Shown here in pieces: positions 37,680-45,287 of a DNA stretch of 64,000 bases. The stretch is from Planococcus citri (taxonomy: Eukaryota > Arthropoda > Insecta > Hemiptera > Pseudococcidae). How positions within the stretch are numbered: position 1 is the first letter of the stretch; every line of letters begins with the position of its first letter. Under the pieces are notes generated by a model that was not told the DNA's origin, did not search any database, and saw nothing but the letters and a program-made list of their open reading frames with translations. The translations under genes were made by a program, and so were the position numbers. The DNA lies in assembly GCF_950023065.1 (NCBI RefSeq), contig NC_088677.1:56507469-56571468 (forward strand). Direction: 5' to 3'.

Positions 37680-38369
37680 ATGATCAATAATGAAAAGGGG
37701 CATCTTAAATTATTACTCTCTCATGTAAATTGGTATGATGTTTCAAGTAATCAGGAACTATCAGAAAATTTAATCAGAGAATTCAAAGACAAAGTATATT
37801 GGTTTGCAATTTCAGTTCATCAAAAACTGTCAGAAGATTTCATTAGGGAATTCAAAGACAAAGTATATTGGTTTGCAATTTCAGTTCATCAAAAACTGTC
37901 AGAAGATTTCATTAGGGAATTCAAAGACAAAGTAAATTGGGAAGAAATTTCACGTTATCAAAAACTATCAGAAAATTTCATAAGGGAATTCAAAGGCAAA
38001 GTAAATTGGGAAGAAATTTCACGTTATCAAAAACTATCAGAAGATTTCATCATGGAATTTAAAGATTGTGTAAATTGGCATTGGATTTCAGGTCATCAAA
38101 AACTGTCTGAACATTTCATTAGAGAATTCAAAGATCAAGTAAATTGGCATTGGATTTCATGCCATCAAAAACTGGCTGAAGATTTCATTAAAGAATTTAA
38201 AGACCAAGTATGCTGGGAATGTATTTCATGGAGTCAAAAACTGTCTGAACATTTCATTAGAGAATTCAAAGACAAAGTAGATTGGAAAGAAATCTTAGAA
38301 AATCAAGAACTATCAGAAGATTTCATATGTGAATTGAAAGATTGGGTATCTAGGAAAAAAATGCATTAG
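37680..38369 (+). CDS. 23-residue repeat protein 1 (WxxIS..LSExFIREFKDxV type), 229 aa
   Basis: After a short leader the protein is an array of about nine 23-residue units, each with a Trp, an Ile-Ser, a Gln-Lys-Leu-Ser-Glu and a FIREFKDKV segment. Two neighbouring units are identical at DNA level (37,795-37,932), showing recent unit duplication. Similar units occur in proteins of large DNA viruses and some protists; I know this from general pattern and no function is established. Probably a helical solenoid used for protein binding. The stop codon lies inside the CATTAGTTAAAAG box that precedes the next gene. A second, longer relative is at the right end of the element. Confidence 0.8.
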   Translation: MINNEKGHLKLLLSHVNWYDVSSNQELSENLIREFKDKVYWFAISVHQKLSEDFIREFKDKVYWFAISVHQKLSEDFIREFKDKVNWEEISRYQKLSENFIREFKGKVNWEEISRYQKLSEDFIMEFKDCVNWHWISGHQKLSEHFIREFKDQVNWHWISCHQKLAEDFIKEFKDQVCWECISWSQKLSEHFIREFKDKVDWKEILENQELSEDFICELKDWVSRKKMH

Positions 38370-38381
38370 TTAAAAGAATTG

Positions 38382-38395
38382 TTTTCTATAATAAA
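38382..38395 (+). promoter_or_regulatory. Promoter-like motif of VLTF3-like gene
   Basis: TTTTCTATAATAAA directly abuts the ATG. The upstream box CATTAGTTAAAAGAA is at 38364-38378, the same two-part layout as before PolB. Confidence 0.65.
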
Positions 38396-39334
38396 ATGAG
38401 TTCTATTATAGAATTGGATAATTTTATAACAAATACTTTAAGGAACAATATTCAATTATTTCAAGAATCTAAGCAAAGAGTGAAAACATACAACATTGAG
38501 GATGCTCTTTCTCCTGAAGTTGTGAATGATTTTAAAAACATGGACAAGTTTCAATTTTCAGAAAGCATATTGATGTTATATTTGAGAACGAGAGAAAACT
38601 TGATGAAAACAAATGTGAATACATATTTGAATGAAATGAAAAAAATCATTCCTTATGAGATTATGAAGGAAGCTTCACAGAGATTTGGTCTCATATGCAA
38701 TGTATCAAAAAAAGAGTATTATCCATCCAAAAGGTGTCAAAACTGTGGAAGTACTCGAGAATTTTTCAAAGATCGAGATAATATTTTAATATGCAAAAAA
38801 TGTTTTGCCGAGGTAATTCACTACAAACATAATTCTAAACCTCATTGCTTCAAGAAACAAAATTCAAACTACAATAGGTTAAGTAATTTCAAAAAGTGTT
38901 TGGAGAAATATCAAGGAAAACAAACTGATTTTATAAGTCCAGAGGTTTATATACATTTACAAGAAGCTTTATCTACATTTGGACAAGTGAAAAAATCAAC
39001 TGTTTTTTATTTCTTGAAAGAACTAGGTTATCATAAACACTATGACGATTATATTCTAATTCATTCTAATTTAACAGGGCAGAAACCAAGTGATATTTCC
39101 CATTTAGAACAACAACTTCTAAATGATTTTGAAAAATTTTCCAATCAATTTGATTTGATAAATAGCCATAGAAAAAACTTTATAAATATGAAATTTCTTT
39201 TACATAAATTAATGTTGAAAGATGGTCACAATTTTGATCCAGAAGATTTCATTTCACTTGGCAACAAGAGGGAATGTGATGAAATATGCAGAAAAATATT
39301 CCTTTCTTTAGGATGGAAATATTCATCTAATTAA
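38396..39334 (+). CDS. VLTF3-like late transcription factor, 312 aa
   Basis: Resembles the poxvirus late transcription factor 3 family found across large DNA viruses. Visible features: helical N terminus; a zinc-ribbon-like pair CQNCGS (C114, C117) and CKKC (C133, C136); a conserved YNRLSNFKKCLEKYQGKQ segment (~169-188); a LKELGYHKHYDDYILIHSNL segment; and a C-terminal RKNFINMKFLLHKL helix. In the family these proteins help start late viral transcription. The element encodes no RNA polymerase, so it would act with a host or co-infecting viral enzyme (inference). It has the shared motif at its own start and ends at a palindrome facing the convergent Ig-like gene. Confidence 0.75.
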   Translation: MSSIIELDNFITNTLRNNIQLFQESKQRVKTYNIEDALSPEVVNDFKNMDKFQFSESILMLYLRTRENLMKTNVNTYLNEMKKIIPYEIMKEASQRFGLICNVSKKEYYPSKRCQNCGSTREFFKDRDNILICKKCFAEVIHYKHNSKPHCFKKQNSNYNRLSNFKKCLEKYQGKQTDFISPEVYIHLQEALSTFGQVKKSTVFYFLKELGYHKHYDDYILIHSNLTGQKPSDISHLEQQLLNDFEKFSNQFDLINSHRKNFINMKFLLHKLMLKDGHNFDPEDFISLGNKRECDEICRKIFLSLGWKYSSN

Positions 39335-39343
39335 CTGCTTTGT

Positions 39344-39368
39344 TCTTTTAGAACACTGTTCTAAAAGA
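39344..39368. terminator. 25-bp palindrome at tail-to-tail junction 1
   Basis: Perfect 12-bp arms TCTTTTAGAACA / TGTTCTAAAAGA with a single central C. It fills the 36-bp gap between the stop of the VLTF3-like gene (39334) and that of the Ig-like gene (39371). Proposed two-way terminator or RNA 3'-end hairpin. Confidence 0.65.
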
Positions 39369-39370
39369 TA

Positions 39371-40030
39371 TTACCACTTTTTATAATTTTTTGTAACCAC
39401 TAAAGCTGTATAAAACTCATTGTTTGGACTCACACATCTGTACGCATTTTGATCTGTAAAAGTTAGATTTTTGATTTCAATAAACAAGTCTGTGGTACGA
39501 ATTCGCTCATTAGAAATGATGGATTCATTGTTATAATTGAACCACTTATTATTTGACTGAAATTTCTCAAAATTATAAACACATTCAATTTTTGTATTGA
39601 CTCCCTCTGTTTCCATAAGCAATTTTACCCAAGTTTTTGTCACCAAATGCTGTTGACTCTTTAAATTTTGCTGCGACACTACCAAATAATCATAGTAATA
39701 GTTACTTGAAGATTCACCAAATTTTTTTGTTCTAATTCGACACATGTATTGTCCTTCATTTATAACTTTCAAAAATGATACAACCTCAACCTTTTTCTTC
39801 GATGTTGAATTCAAATATTCAAATTTATTGATACTTAAACGTTCTGGAATGTCAAAAGGAACATCTTTAAGCCATTCCAGCTGATACACAAATTCTTGTT
39901 CTGAAAATGTAACGTTACAAAATAGTGTAACTCCCTCATTGTTGACTATTTTTTGAGATCTAAAGAATAAATCATGTTCTTGTAAAGTTGATACAAAAAG
40001 GGTAAACAGAATAATACCAGCACACTTCAT
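39371..40030 (-). CDS. Secreted two-domain immunoglobulin-like protein, 219 aa
   Basis: A hydrophobic signal peptide (MKCAGIILFTLFVSTLQ) is followed by two Ig-like domains. Domain 1 has C38, W53 and C97 in NEGQYMC. Domain 2 has C150, W163 and C199 in TDQNAYRC. These are the Cys-Trp-(D/E)xxxYxC pattern of Ig folds. There are several N-glycosylation sites (NVT, NST, NES, NLT), no transmembrane segment and no GPI-like tail, so it should be secreted. It has no introns, unlike host Ig genes, and carries the element's own promoter-like motif. A host origin by capture is inferred. The ligand is unknown, and a role in adhesion or host interaction is only a possibility. Confidence 0.8.
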   Translation of the reverse strand: MKCAGIILFTLFVSTLQEHDLFFRSQKIVNNEGVTLFCNVTFSEQEFVYQLEWLKDVPFDIPERLSINKFEYLNSTSKKKVEVVSFLKVINEGQYMCRIRTKKFGESSSNYYYDYLVVSQQNLKSQQHLVTKTWVKLLMETEGVNTKIECVYNFEKFQSNNKWFNYNNESIISNERIRTTDLFIEIKNLTFTDQNAYRCVSPNNEFYTALVVTKNYKKW

Positions 40031-40049
40031 TTTATAATAGGAAAAAAAA
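40031..40049 (-). promoter_or_regulatory. Promoter-like motif of Ig-like gene (divergent spacer)
   Basis: On the minus strand TTTTTTTTCCTATTATAAA touches the ATG. It occupies half of the 33-bp spacer to the DUF8207-type gene. Confidence 0.65.
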
Positions 40050-40063
40050 TTTTTCTACTATAA
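40050..40063 (+). promoter_or_regulatory. Promoter-like motif of DUF8207-type gene (divergent spacer)
   Basis: TTTTTCTACTATAA touches the ATG at 40064. It lies back to back with the motif of the Ig-like gene. Confidence 0.65.
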
Positions 40064-41014
40064 ATGAGCAATAATTACAATTTAGTAAATGAAAATGTTA
40101 ATATAAGAAAGGAATTGAAGGCAATGTATCAGGCAAGTAAAGCAGGTAAAATTTATAAGCAAGAAGTATTGGAAGAACAGTTTAAGCCAATCATTACACC
40201 ACTAGAAAAAATTAGAAACCAAATAACTCAAAATGTTCCAGAAACCTTCCAAATACCTTCCCAAAATCTTCCAGAAACCTTCCCACAACCTACCCAAAAT
40301 ATGCTTGAGTGGAATAGTTCTCATGAAAATGTTCTTGGCGAAATAGCAAAACAATATTTACAATTTTATGCTGCTGATGATAAAAAAGAAATTTGTGATA
40401 CTACTTTTGGGATTCGATATGATCCAGACATTAATAAATGGATGATTGGCAATGAAGAAATTAATTTTAATGGTAATAACATCAAGTTTAAAGGTGGTAT
40501 TGAATTTAAAGGAACTCATGGTTTATGGCAGTTGTTGACATTAAAAAATCCAGATCCAAATGAGTATGATTCTGAAGATTTAAAGGATTTTTGGAAAATT
40601 ATTGATAAAACCAGTAGTTATAAACAAAATAATAATCCATCTTCCAGAGTGAAATCAAGTTGTGGAATCAAATACATTTCTGTAATAAAACCTTTACTGG
40701 ATAAATATCTGAAAAAGGGGGGAGGGTTGTATCAAAGTGATAGCATAGATAGTTATCTAGAAAAATTAATCACAATTTACTCAGAGATTCAAAAAGGATC
40801 TTTAGATGGTAAGGCAATAGTACCAATTTTAAATCATCTCAAAAAAATGAATTTGTATGCCAACACATCTGGGGATAAATATATTTATTGGGATAACTTG
40901 CCTGAATTGTTTGATAAATTAGTTGTTTTGTATGGTGAAAAGAAAGCTGGAAATTCCAACCCTCATTTAAGAAATGAAATTGTTAGGATTTTGCAAGAAC
41001 TTAAAGAACTTTGA
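40064..41014 (+). CDS. Polinton DUF8207-type structural protein (PX-like), 316 aa
   Basis: Resembles the widespread Polinton protein annotated DUF8207. The core at about 114-185 has FGIRYDPDINKWMIGNEEI, then KFKGGIEFKGTHGLWQLLTL and DSEDLKDFWKII. Near the C terminus is IYWDNLPELFDKL followed by AGNSN, as in the family. The N terminus is helical, with a degenerate PETF-Q repeat at about 60-80. The family is conserved next to capsid genes, and a virion role is inferred; the biochemical function is not known. It shares a 33-bp divergent spacer with the Ig-like gene. Confidence 0.8.
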   Translation: MSNNYNLVNENVNIRKELKAMYQASKAGKIYKQEVLEEQFKPIITPLEKIRNQITQNVPETFQIPSQNLPETFPQPTQNMLEWNSSHENVLGEIAKQYLQFYAADDKKEICDTTFGIRYDPDINKWMIGNEEINFNGNNIKFKGGIEFKGTHGLWQLLTLKNPDPNEYDSEDLKDFWKIIDKTSSYKQNNNPSSRVKSSCGIKYISVIKPLLDKYLKKGGGLYQSDSIDSYLEKLITIYSEIQKGSLDGKAIVPILNHLKKMNLYANTSGDKYIYWDNLPELFDKLVVLYGEKKAGNSNPHLRNEIVRILQELKEL

Positions 41015-41022
41015 AAAAAAAA

Positions 41023-41036
41023 TTTCCTATTATAAA
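41023..41036 (+). promoter_or_regulatory. Promoter-like motif of small basic peptide gene
   Basis: TTTCCTATTATAAA touches the ATG at 41037, preceded by an A run that starts at the stop codon of the previous gene. Confidence 0.6.
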
Positions 41037-41207
41037 ATGAATAGTGACTCTCCATGTAGTAGTGAAGGAAATAATTCTAATACACAAAGTGGGAGAACAA
41101 GCTCCCAGCATCAAAATATGAAAACATGTATTTTCTTGATGACGATTCTCTTGAAAAGTATTTGGAAATTTAGAAAAAAAGTGATTAGACGCAAAAAGAA
41201 GAAATGA
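41037..41207 (+). CDS. Small basic membrane-type peptide, 56 aa
   Basis: Chosen because the shared motif sits directly at this ATG. Upstream in-frame ATG codons lie inside the preceding gene. Composition: Ser/Asn-rich N terminus, a short hydrophobic helix (CIFLMTILLKSIW) and a basic tail (RKKVIRRKKKK). It could be a small virion or membrane peptide comparable in size to adenovirus core peptides, but no homology is claimed. It lies between the DUF8207-type gene and the phospholipase-like gene. Confidence 0.6.
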   Translation: MNSDSPCSSEGNNSNTQSGRTSSQHQNMKTCIFLMTILLKSIWKFRKKVIRRKKKK

Positions 41208-41210
41208 TAT

Positions 41211-41228
41211 TTTTTTTCTGTAATAAAC
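41211..41228 (+). promoter_or_regulatory. Promoter-like motif of PLA2-like gene
   Basis: TTTTTTTCTGTAATAAAC touches the ATG at 41229. Confidence 0.55.
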
Positions 41229-42365
41229 ATGAATAGTAACAACTTTAAAACTATATTGAATGACAAAATTCGACAAAGAATTCCCAAGGTGATGTTTGAT
41301 GGTGAAGTGAAAGAAGGTAGTGGTATGTTGGGTACAGTTGCAAATTGGGCAATAAAGAAGCTTCCATTACCTCCCATGCATTTAGAAGATCATAATTTTA
41401 CTGGACCCTGGACAAATCCAACTTTACAAATATTGAAAGGAGTTGAACCAAGAAATAAACTGGATTATGCATCTAGGAGACATGATGTTGCTTATGAATT
41501 GATGGAAGATCCTGCTGAACTTCATGAAGCTGATTATATATTACAGAGAGAAGCTTCAAATATTGCACGTGATAAAGATACAAGTAAAAAATTGGAAAAA
41601 CAAGCTCAGCTTGTGGATGCTGCCATGGGTGTAAAAAGGTACTTTGGTACAGGTATGAAAAAGGAAAATTATGAAAAAATTCCTGTCAATTTAGATGAAA
41701 AAGAACAACTGTTAATTCTAGAGGGAATAAAGTTAGGGAAACCAATTACTTTAAACTTGGATCACAAACAATTGATTCGAACAAAAAACAGTGTGATGAA
41801 AGAGACTTATTTACCAGTGACAACATATCAAAAGAAGGAAATCAGTAAAGCGCGTACTAAAAAGAAATCAGTCAAGATAAAGTTGTCTGCAAAACAATTG
41901 GAATTTATCAACACAAATAATAAAACTGGAGGTTTCTTACCTGCTCTAGTTGCTGCATTACCAGCTATAGCTGCAGCATCATCCATAATTAAAAATGGTT
42001 TTGATGCCTATAGCAATCATAGAGCAAACAATCAGTTAGTTGAAGAAGTTAAAAAAAGATATAAAGAAGAAAAACCTCTTCACAAACAACTAACTGATAT
42101 ACTAGAGGAACCAGTAAAGTCTGGTACAGGTTTGGAAAACAACGAAAAGGTTTTGCAATTTATAAATAATTCTAAAGATATCAAATTAGCTATGAAGAAA
42201 GTAGGAAAAGGATTATATTTGAATCCAGCTTCTCATCGAAAACCTGTTGAAGGTGAGGGGTTATATTTAAATCCGGCTTCTCATCGAAAACCTGTTGAAG
42301 GTGCTGGGGTTAATGTGAAAGCAAAAAAAAAAAGAGGAAGGGAGGTTAATAAAAATTCCTATTAA
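41229..42365 (+). CDS. Phospholipase A2-like capsid-associated protein, 378 aa
   Basis: Residues ~57-105 match the PLA2 domain seen in parvovirus capsids and some Polinton/adintovirus proteins: NFTGPW as a calcium-loop-like start, EPRNKLDYASRRHDVAYE with the HDxxY catalytic pair (H85, D86, Y89), and EADY (D102). A later Ala-rich hydrophobic segment, FLPALVAALPAIAAASS, may insert in membranes. The C terminus has a duplicated 17-residue GLYLNPASHRKPVEGEG unit and ends in a basic tail. In related capsids such a domain acts on endosomal membranes during entry; here that is inference from the family. It lies directly upstream of the protease gene, suggesting a virion component that may be cleaved. 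Confidence 0.75.
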   Translation: MNSNNFKTILNDKIRQRIPKVMFDGEVKEGSGMLGTVANWAIKKLPLPPMHLEDHNFTGPWTNPTLQILKGVEPRNKLDYASRRHDVAYELMEDPAELHEADYILQREASNIARDKDTSKKLEKQAQLVDAAMGVKRYFGTGMKKENYEKIPVNLDEKEQLLILEGIKLGKPITLNLDHKQLIRTKNSVMKETYLPVTTYQKKEISKARTKKKSVKIKLSAKQLEFINTNNKTGGFLPALVAALPAIAAASSIIKNGFDAYSNHRANNQLVEEVKKRYKEEKPLHKQLTDILEEPVKSGTGLENNEKVLQFINNSKDIKLAMKKVGKGLYLNPASHRKPVEGEGLYLNPASHRKPVEGAGVNVKAKKKRGREVNKNSY

Positions 42366-42378
42366 ACCCTTATCCAAT

Positions 42379-42699
42379 ATGGAACTAGAATTATATGCAA
42401 AGGAATTGTGTATACCTTATTTTAGGGGAGTGTTTATGAAAGATCAACTACCAAAACAAATTGGAAGAAATGAAAGCATGATTATCAATTTAGATGATTC
42501 TATTGGACCTGGATCTCATTGGGTTTGTTTTTTCAAGAAACATGATTATATAATTTATTTTGATTCTTTTGGTGAAAGGCCTCCTAGTGAAGTACTAAAC
42601 TATTTTCAAAAGAATGTATATTATAATGTTGACCAAAAGCAAAATTTCAATCAAGTTATTTGTGGACATCTTTGTTTGAAATTTTTAGCTGAGTTCTAA
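42379..42699 (+). CDS. Adenovirus-type (C5/Ulp1-like) maturation cysteine protease, 106 aa
   Basis: The core of the Polinton protease is present: FRGVFMKDQLP, then INLDDSIGPGSHWVCFF with His47, YFDSFG with Asp62, and QVICGHLCLKFL with Cys95. This is the His-Asp-Cys triad order of adenovirus protease. It is expected to process capsid precursors. It starts 14 bp after the PLA2-like gene; the upstream motif is weak (CCTATTAAAC). It is tail-to-tail with the minor capsid gene. Confidence 0.88.
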   Translation: MELELYAKELCIPYFRGVFMKDQLPKQIGRNESMIINLDDSIGPGSHWVCFFKKHDYIIYFDSFGERPPSEVLNYFQKNVYYNVDQKQNFNQVICGHLCLKFLAEF

Positions 42700-42701
42700 G
42701 T

Positions 42702-42726
42702 ATTTTAAGAGAAATTCTCTTAAAAT
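42702..42726. terminator. 25-bp palindrome at tail-to-tail junction 2
   Basis: Perfect 12-bp arms ATTTTAAGAGAA / TTCTCTTAAAAT around a single A. It spans the whole gap between the protease stop (42699) and the minor capsid stop (42726-42728). Same geometry as the other two junctions, different sequence. Confidence 0.65.
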
Positions 42727-43712
42727 TACATTTCTCTAATATCCAATGTTACATAAATTTTTTCATCACCAAAATCCAACAGATTACCATCTTGATCTAC
42801 AATCTGAACTACAATTTCCCTGAAAGAATGTGTATTTATTTCATAGTATAAGTAGTGATATGGGATTATCCAATATTTTTCACCTGTTGGAGCTGACCAG
42901 GGGTGGGAGTATATTACACCACCTCCTCCTTCTCCATTTTCATAATTTGTATTCACTAAATTACATTTTACTTGAATAGCAGTAAGAGGAAAAATGTCAA
43001 TCATTCTATCTGAATGATGTGTTACATCTTTTTCTAAAACCCTTTCACTATAACCCAAAACTCTACAAATAGAGTTGGGTACACTAAAGTCAACTTTTTT
43101 ACCTTCAGATATTATCTTTACTTTATGAGTATATGGTGTTAAATTCATTTTCAATTTATCTGCTGCACACCTTCTCTCTTTAATTGCTTGTAAGATATCT
43201 TCTACTTTGTACTTATCTCCAGGAATGTGAATGTAATGACGACACTCTTTATCTAATAACTTATCTAGATGTAAATCTTCCCTTTTTTGTATTATTGTAC
43301 TTAGTTTATCAAATTCCTTTGCTTTGATTGTACTCTCTAGATTATCCACATCATAAATTCCTTCTGGAACTGTAATCATCTTCTTTTCATCTTCTGAAAG
43401 ATCAAATCGTATATTTTTTCTCTCAACATTATATAAAGAGTTGAATTTTTTATCTCTTATAGCGTTGATAATATCCGTAACTTCGTAGGCACCTTCTGGA
43501 ATATAAATTTCCTCGTGATTTCCTTGATCATCTACAAGATCAAACCTGTTGTTATGTTTTCTTACATTCATTAAAGAATTAAAGAGACTAAGAATGAGTA
43601 AACAAACTCCATAGAGTTTATTAGAACACAGATTAACTCTATTTTTAAATATTGTGTGAATGTAAGAAGATAAAGTTTCTCCTTTACGTTCGCCTATTAA
43701 ATCAAATCTCAT
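42726..43712 (-). CDS. Minor capsid (penton-like) protein of Polinton, 328 aa
   Basis: The C-terminal ~110 residues fit the Polinton minor capsid/penton family: MIDIFPLTAIQVKCNLVN, a Gly-rich turn, KYWIIPYHYLYYEI and REIVVQIVDQDGNLLDFGD, ending YVTLDIREM. The N-terminal half carries about four diverged copies of a unit, RFDL ... IPEGAYEVTDIINAIRDKK, at roughly 56-95, 98-135, 158-190 and 195-225. A hydrophobic stretch (GVCLLILSLFNSL) near residue 40 is unusual. It shares a 32-bp divergent spacer with the ATPase gene. Confidence 0.75.
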   Translation of the reverse strand: MRFDLIGERKGETLSSYIHTIFKNRVNLCSNKLYGVCLLILSLFNSLMNVRKHNNRFDLVDDQGNHEEIYIPEGAYEVTDIINAIRDKKFNSLYNVERKNIRFDLSEDEKKMITVPEGIYDVDNLESTIKAKEFDKLSTIIQKREDLHLDKLLDKECRHYIHIPGDKYKVEDILQAIKERRCAADKLKMNLTPYTHKVKIISEGKKVDFSVPNSICRVLGYSERVLEKDVTHHSDRMIDIFPLTAIQVKCNLVNTNYENGEGGGGVIYSHPWSAPTGEKYWIIPYHYLYYEINTHSFREIVVQIVDQDGNLLDFGDEKIYVTLDIREM

Positions 43713-43731
43713 ATTTATAATACAAAAAAAA
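43713..43731 (-). promoter_or_regulatory. Promoter-like motif of minor capsid gene (divergent spacer)
   Basis: On the minus strand a T run is followed by GTATTATAAAT touching the ATG. Confidence 0.6.
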
Positions 43732-43744
43732 AATCCTAATATAA
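43731..43744 (+). promoter_or_regulatory. Promoter-like motif of ATPase gene (divergent spacer)
   Basis: AATCCTAATATAA touches the ATG at 43745. The T-rich side is replaced by A's because the spacer is shared with the opposite motif. Confidence 0.5.
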
Positions 43745-44452
43745 ATGAAGAAAAAACGTATTATAAAAGTAGTTAAAAGTGATATACCTATTGAAATTGA
43801 AAATTATGATTACAAGGAGGTGGGTCCACGATATAATAGAAATTTTCCAAATGTAATTCGAGCTGGTATATTTGGTCCATCAGGTTGTGGTAAAACCAAT
43901 CTTTTAATTCAAATTCTAATGGAAATAAATACATATACCCATATTTATCTTTGCTCAAAAACATCTCATCAAGAAAAATATATTCGATTGAAAAACATAA
44001 TAGATATTATCAACAGAACATCACCAGAACAGAACATTGGTTTTAGTACTATATTACCTCAAGATTTGAAAGAACCTGAAGAAATGAAACCAAATTCAGT
44101 TATAATTTTTGACGATGTTTTGACAGACCCTCAAGATAAAATAGCAAATTTCTATCTGAGAGGAAGACATTACAATATTTCTTGCTTTTATCTAGCTCAA
44201 TCCTATTCAAAATGTCCAAAACAATGTATAAGAGATAATTTTAATTTACTGGCAATTTTTATGCAAGATCTTAGAAATTCGAGACACATCTACGATAATC
44301 ATGTCTCACATTTAGTAACATTTGATGAATATTTGGAAATGTGCAATATTTGTTGGAAAACTAAGTATGGCTTTCTAGTAATTGATAAAGATTGTGATAA
44401 TGTGAATGAAATTTTTAAACAAAGTTTTAAAGGATTTTTTTATATACAATAA
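43745..44452 (+). CDS. Genome-packaging ATPase (FtsK/HerA superfamily, A32-like), 235 aa
   Basis: Walker A GPSGCGKT at 44-51 and Walker B SVIIFDDV at 118-125, then a QSYSKCPKQCIRDN segment typical of Polinton ATPases with the sensor Gln. The length is normal for the family. It drives DNA into the capsid in related viruses. It is followed after 4 bp by the integrase gene, so the two may share a transcript. Confidence 0.92.
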   Translation: MKKKRIIKVVKSDIPIEIENYDYKEVGPRYNRNFPNVIRAGIFGPSGCGKTNLLIQILMEINTYTHIYLCSKTSHQEKYIRLKNIIDIINRTSPEQNIGFSTILPQDLKEPEEMKPNSVIIFDDVLTDPQDKIANFYLRGRHYNISCFYLAQSYSKCPKQCIRDNFNLLAIFMQDLRNSRHIYDNHVSHLVTFDEYLEMCNICWKTKYGFLVIDKDCDNVNEIFKQSFKGFFYIQ

Positions 44453-44456
44453 ATAA

Positions 44457-45260
44457 ATGGAAGAAGCTAAAGAATTACATGCACCTATTAGGAAAAAATT
44501 TTGTAAAAGAAGTATTGTAACCAAAGGTATTGACGATTTATGGGCAGCTGATTTATTAATTATGGACAAATATTCCAAAGAAAATGATGGTTTTAAATAT
44601 ATGCTCAATGTTGAAGATACATTTTCTAAATTTGTATGGATTGAACCTTTGAAGAATAAGTCAGGCAAAGCAGCTACAGATGCTTTTGAAAATATTTTGA
44701 AAATCTCGAAAAGAAAACCCAATTTACTTCATGTGGACAAAGGTGGGGAATTTGTAAATCAAACTTTCAAGACAATGTTGAAAAAACACAACATTAAAAT
44801 GTATCATACCAATAATGAGGAAAAGTCTGCAATAATTGAACGTTTCAACAGAACATTAAATCAAAAGTTGAAAATTTATTTTGAGATGAGGAAGAATTTC
44901 AGATGGATTGATATTTTACCTAAAATACTAGAAGAATATAACACAAAAGATGTTCATAGAACTATTGGTATGCCACCTATTAAAGTTGATAAGGATAATG
45001 CAGAAGAAATTTTGATGAAATTTAACAAAAATAAACCCAAATGTAAATCGAATCAGAAATTTAAGCAGGGAGATAGAGTTAGAATATTTGCATATAAAAA
45101 AGTTTTTGATAACAAGTACAAGAATAACTGGACTAAAGAAATTTTTGTAGTTGATGAAATATTTCACACAACTCCTGTAACTTATTCTATTAAAGATACT
45201 GATGGTGAAGAAATTGAAGGGAAATTCTATAATGAAGAACTTTTAAAATCCAAGTTTTAA
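44457..45260 (+). CDS. Retroviral-type integrase (Polinton INT), 267 aa
   Basis: rve-family catalytic core with D32 (WAADLL), D94 (LHVDKGGEF) and E128 (AIIERFNRTL), followed by a basic C-terminal SH3/chromo-like region (KFKQGDRVRIFAYKK ... YNEELLKSKF). It has a short N terminus without a full HHCC zinc finger, as in the common F54H12.3-like Polinton integrases. It inserts the element and creates the 6-bp duplication seen here. It begins 4 bp after the ATPase stop with only a weak ATACAATAAATAA upstream. Confidence 0.93.
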   Translation: MEEAKELHAPIRKKFCKRSIVTKGIDDLWAADLLIMDKYSKENDGFKYMLNVEDTFSKFVWIEPLKNKSGKAATDAFENILKISKRKPNLLHVDKGGEFVNQTFKTMLKKHNIKMYHTNNEEKSAIIERFNRTLNQKLKIYFEMRKNFRWIDILPKILEEYNTKDVHRTIGMPPIKVDKDNAEEILMKFNKNKPKCKSNQKFKQGDRVRIFAYKKVFDNKYKNNWTKEIFVVDEIFHTTPVTYSIKDTDGEEIEGKFYNEELLKSKF

Positions 45261-45270
45261 TAAAAAAAAA

Positions 45271-45287
45271 TTTTTCCTATTATAAAT
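45271..45287 (+). promoter_or_regulatory. Promoter-like motif of major capsid gene
   Basis: TTTTTCCTATTATAAAT touches the ATG at 45288. Best match to the element's consensus. Confidence 0.7.
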
